Of a stretch of DNA of 64,000 nt, positions 63,336 through 64,000 are shown piece after piece. Every line of letters begins with the position of its first letter. Position 1 is the first letter of the stretch. A model generated the notes under the pieces. That model did no database searches. It was not told the origin of the DNA and saw only the letters and a program-made list of their open reading frames with translations. Position numbers and translations under genes: made by a program. The DNA is from Lacicoccus halitifaciens (lineage in GTDB: Bacteria > Bacillota > Bacilli > Staphylococcales > Salinicoccaceae): positions 248,001-312,000 of the forward strand of contig NZ_JBDZDV010000002.1 of the NCBI RefSeq assembly GCF_040544485.1, given 5' to 3'.

Positions 63336-64000
63336 ATGCTGGATATAAAATTGATCAGACAGGATACCGAAATGGTGAAGGAGAAAGTGACGAAACGGGG
63401 CATGGATGCGGGCGTGATCGACGAGATACTGAAGCTCGACGCAGAACGCAGGGATCTCATCCAGAAGACCGAGGAGCTGAAGAGCCGGAGGAATAAAGTA
63501 TCCGGCGAGATCGCGCAGAAGAAAAAGAACAAGGAAGATGCCGAAGATGTGATCAAGGAGATGCGTGACGTCGGTGAGGAGATCAAGCAGATCGACAACC
63601 GGCTGAACGAGGTCGAAGACAAGTTCCATGACCTCATGAGCGGCATCCCGAACCTGATCCACGACGATGTGCCGGAAGGTGCGGACGACTCTGAAAACGT
63701 CGAAGTGAGGCGCAGCGGTGAAACGCGGACGTTCGATTTCGAACCGAAGCCGCACTGGGATATACTCGAAGACCTCGAGCTTGCCGATTTCGAGCGTGCG
63801 GCGAAGGTGTCCGGGGCACGTTTCGTCTATCAGACCGGTGACGGCGCGAGGCTTGAGCGCGCGTTGATGAACTTCATGCTCGATGTGCACAATAAAAATG
63901 ATTACCGCGAAATGATGACGCCGCAGATTGTAAGGGCGGGTGCCATGTACTCGACCGGCCAGCTGCCGAAGTTCGCAGAAGACCTGTTCAAACTCGAAGA
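63336..64000 (+). CDS. serS: Seryl-tRNA synthetase, N-terminal part (cut by window end)
   Basis: The reading frame is open from the ATG at 63336 to the window end (221 residues visible of an expected ~425). The N-terminal tRNA-binding coiled coil occupies residues ~25-100 (IQKTEELKSRRNKVSGEIAQ onward), followed by PNLIHDDVPEG and the start of the class II catalytic core (GARFVYQTGDGARLERALMNF). AGGAGG lies 8 bases upstream. Controlled by the upstream serine T-box. Confidence 0.96.
   Translation, partial: MLDIKLIRQDTEMVKEKVTKRGMDAGVIDEILKLDAERRDLIQKTEELKSRRNKVSGEIAQKKKNKEDAEDVIKEMRDVGEEIKQIDNRLNEVEDKFHDLMSGIPNLIHDDVPEGADDSENVEVRRSGETRTFDFEPKPHWDILEDLELADFERAAKVSGARFVYQTGDGARLERALMNFMLDVHNKNDYREMMTPQIVRAGAMYSTGQLPKFAEDLFKLE

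Overview
The window is a chromosomal segment around a replication origin from a low- to mid-GC Gram-positive bacterium, most likely Staphylococcaceae of the Salinicoccus/Jeotgalicoccus type. The support is gene order (rpmH-rnpA-jag-mnmE-mnmG-rsmG-noc-parA-parB on one side, dnaA-dnaN-yaaA-recF-gyrB-gyrA-...-hutH-...-serS on the other), yidC missing between rnpA and jag as in staphylococci, a staphylococcal MecA-like penicillin-binding protein, CzrA-type zinc regulation and sigma-B promoters. Host DNA looks richer in GC than Staphylococcus proper, and parA is present. The genus is an inference; no rRNA or tRNA gene was seen.

Layout. Positions 1-4.9 kb hold a catabolic cluster: the end of an enolase-superfamily enzyme, a TctCBA tripartite tricarboxylate transporter and an M20 amidohydrolase. 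Positions 4.9-11.8 kb form an AT-rich, probably acquired island on the minus strand: a PLD-nuclease/SF2-helicase/DUF3427 protein translationally coupled to a single-chain GmrSD/SspE-like DUF262-DUF1524 protein, then a PD-(D/E)XK nuclease, plus a lipoprotein. It looks like a defence module. Positions 11.9-17.5 kb carry a formylglycine-generating enzyme divergent from a sulfatase, a SAM-I riboswitch in front of an unknown 61-residue protein, glycine-zipper and coiled-coil membrane proteins, a sigma-B-type stress protein and a SAP-domain protein.

Positions 17.5-35 kb hold czrA-czcD zinc efflux, an ArsR-MFS pair, a CcpA-linked P5C dehydrogenase, a four-gene unit (symporter accessory peptide, SSS symporter, unknown protein, metal-ligand-poor M24/creatinase-like hydrolase), a cell-envelope group (MecA-like PBP, CapA-like, VanY-like), DUF421, VOC, MBL and manganese catalase genes (the last with a sigma-B promoter), and panD. 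Positions 35-47 kb are housekeeping: ssb, rpsF (without rpsR), ychF, mscS, parB/parA, noc, rsmG, mnmG, mnmE, jag, rnpA, rpmH. The origin is bipartite: DnaA boxes lie before dnaA, and further boxes plus an unwinding region like that of Bacillus subtilis lie between dnaA and dnaN. To the right come dnaN, yaaA, recF, gyrB, gyrA, a glutamate symporter and a hutPHUI histidine-utilisation operon with a cre-overlapped promoter and a HutP antitermination site, then a T-box and serS (cut by the window end).

The most unusual structure is a set of three intergenic tandem-repeat arrays (22.3, 36.3 and 62.6 kb). Their sequences are unrelated, but their periods are nearly identical (51, 51 and 52 nt), and each lies next to the 3' end of a gene. 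I do not recognise them as a described family.
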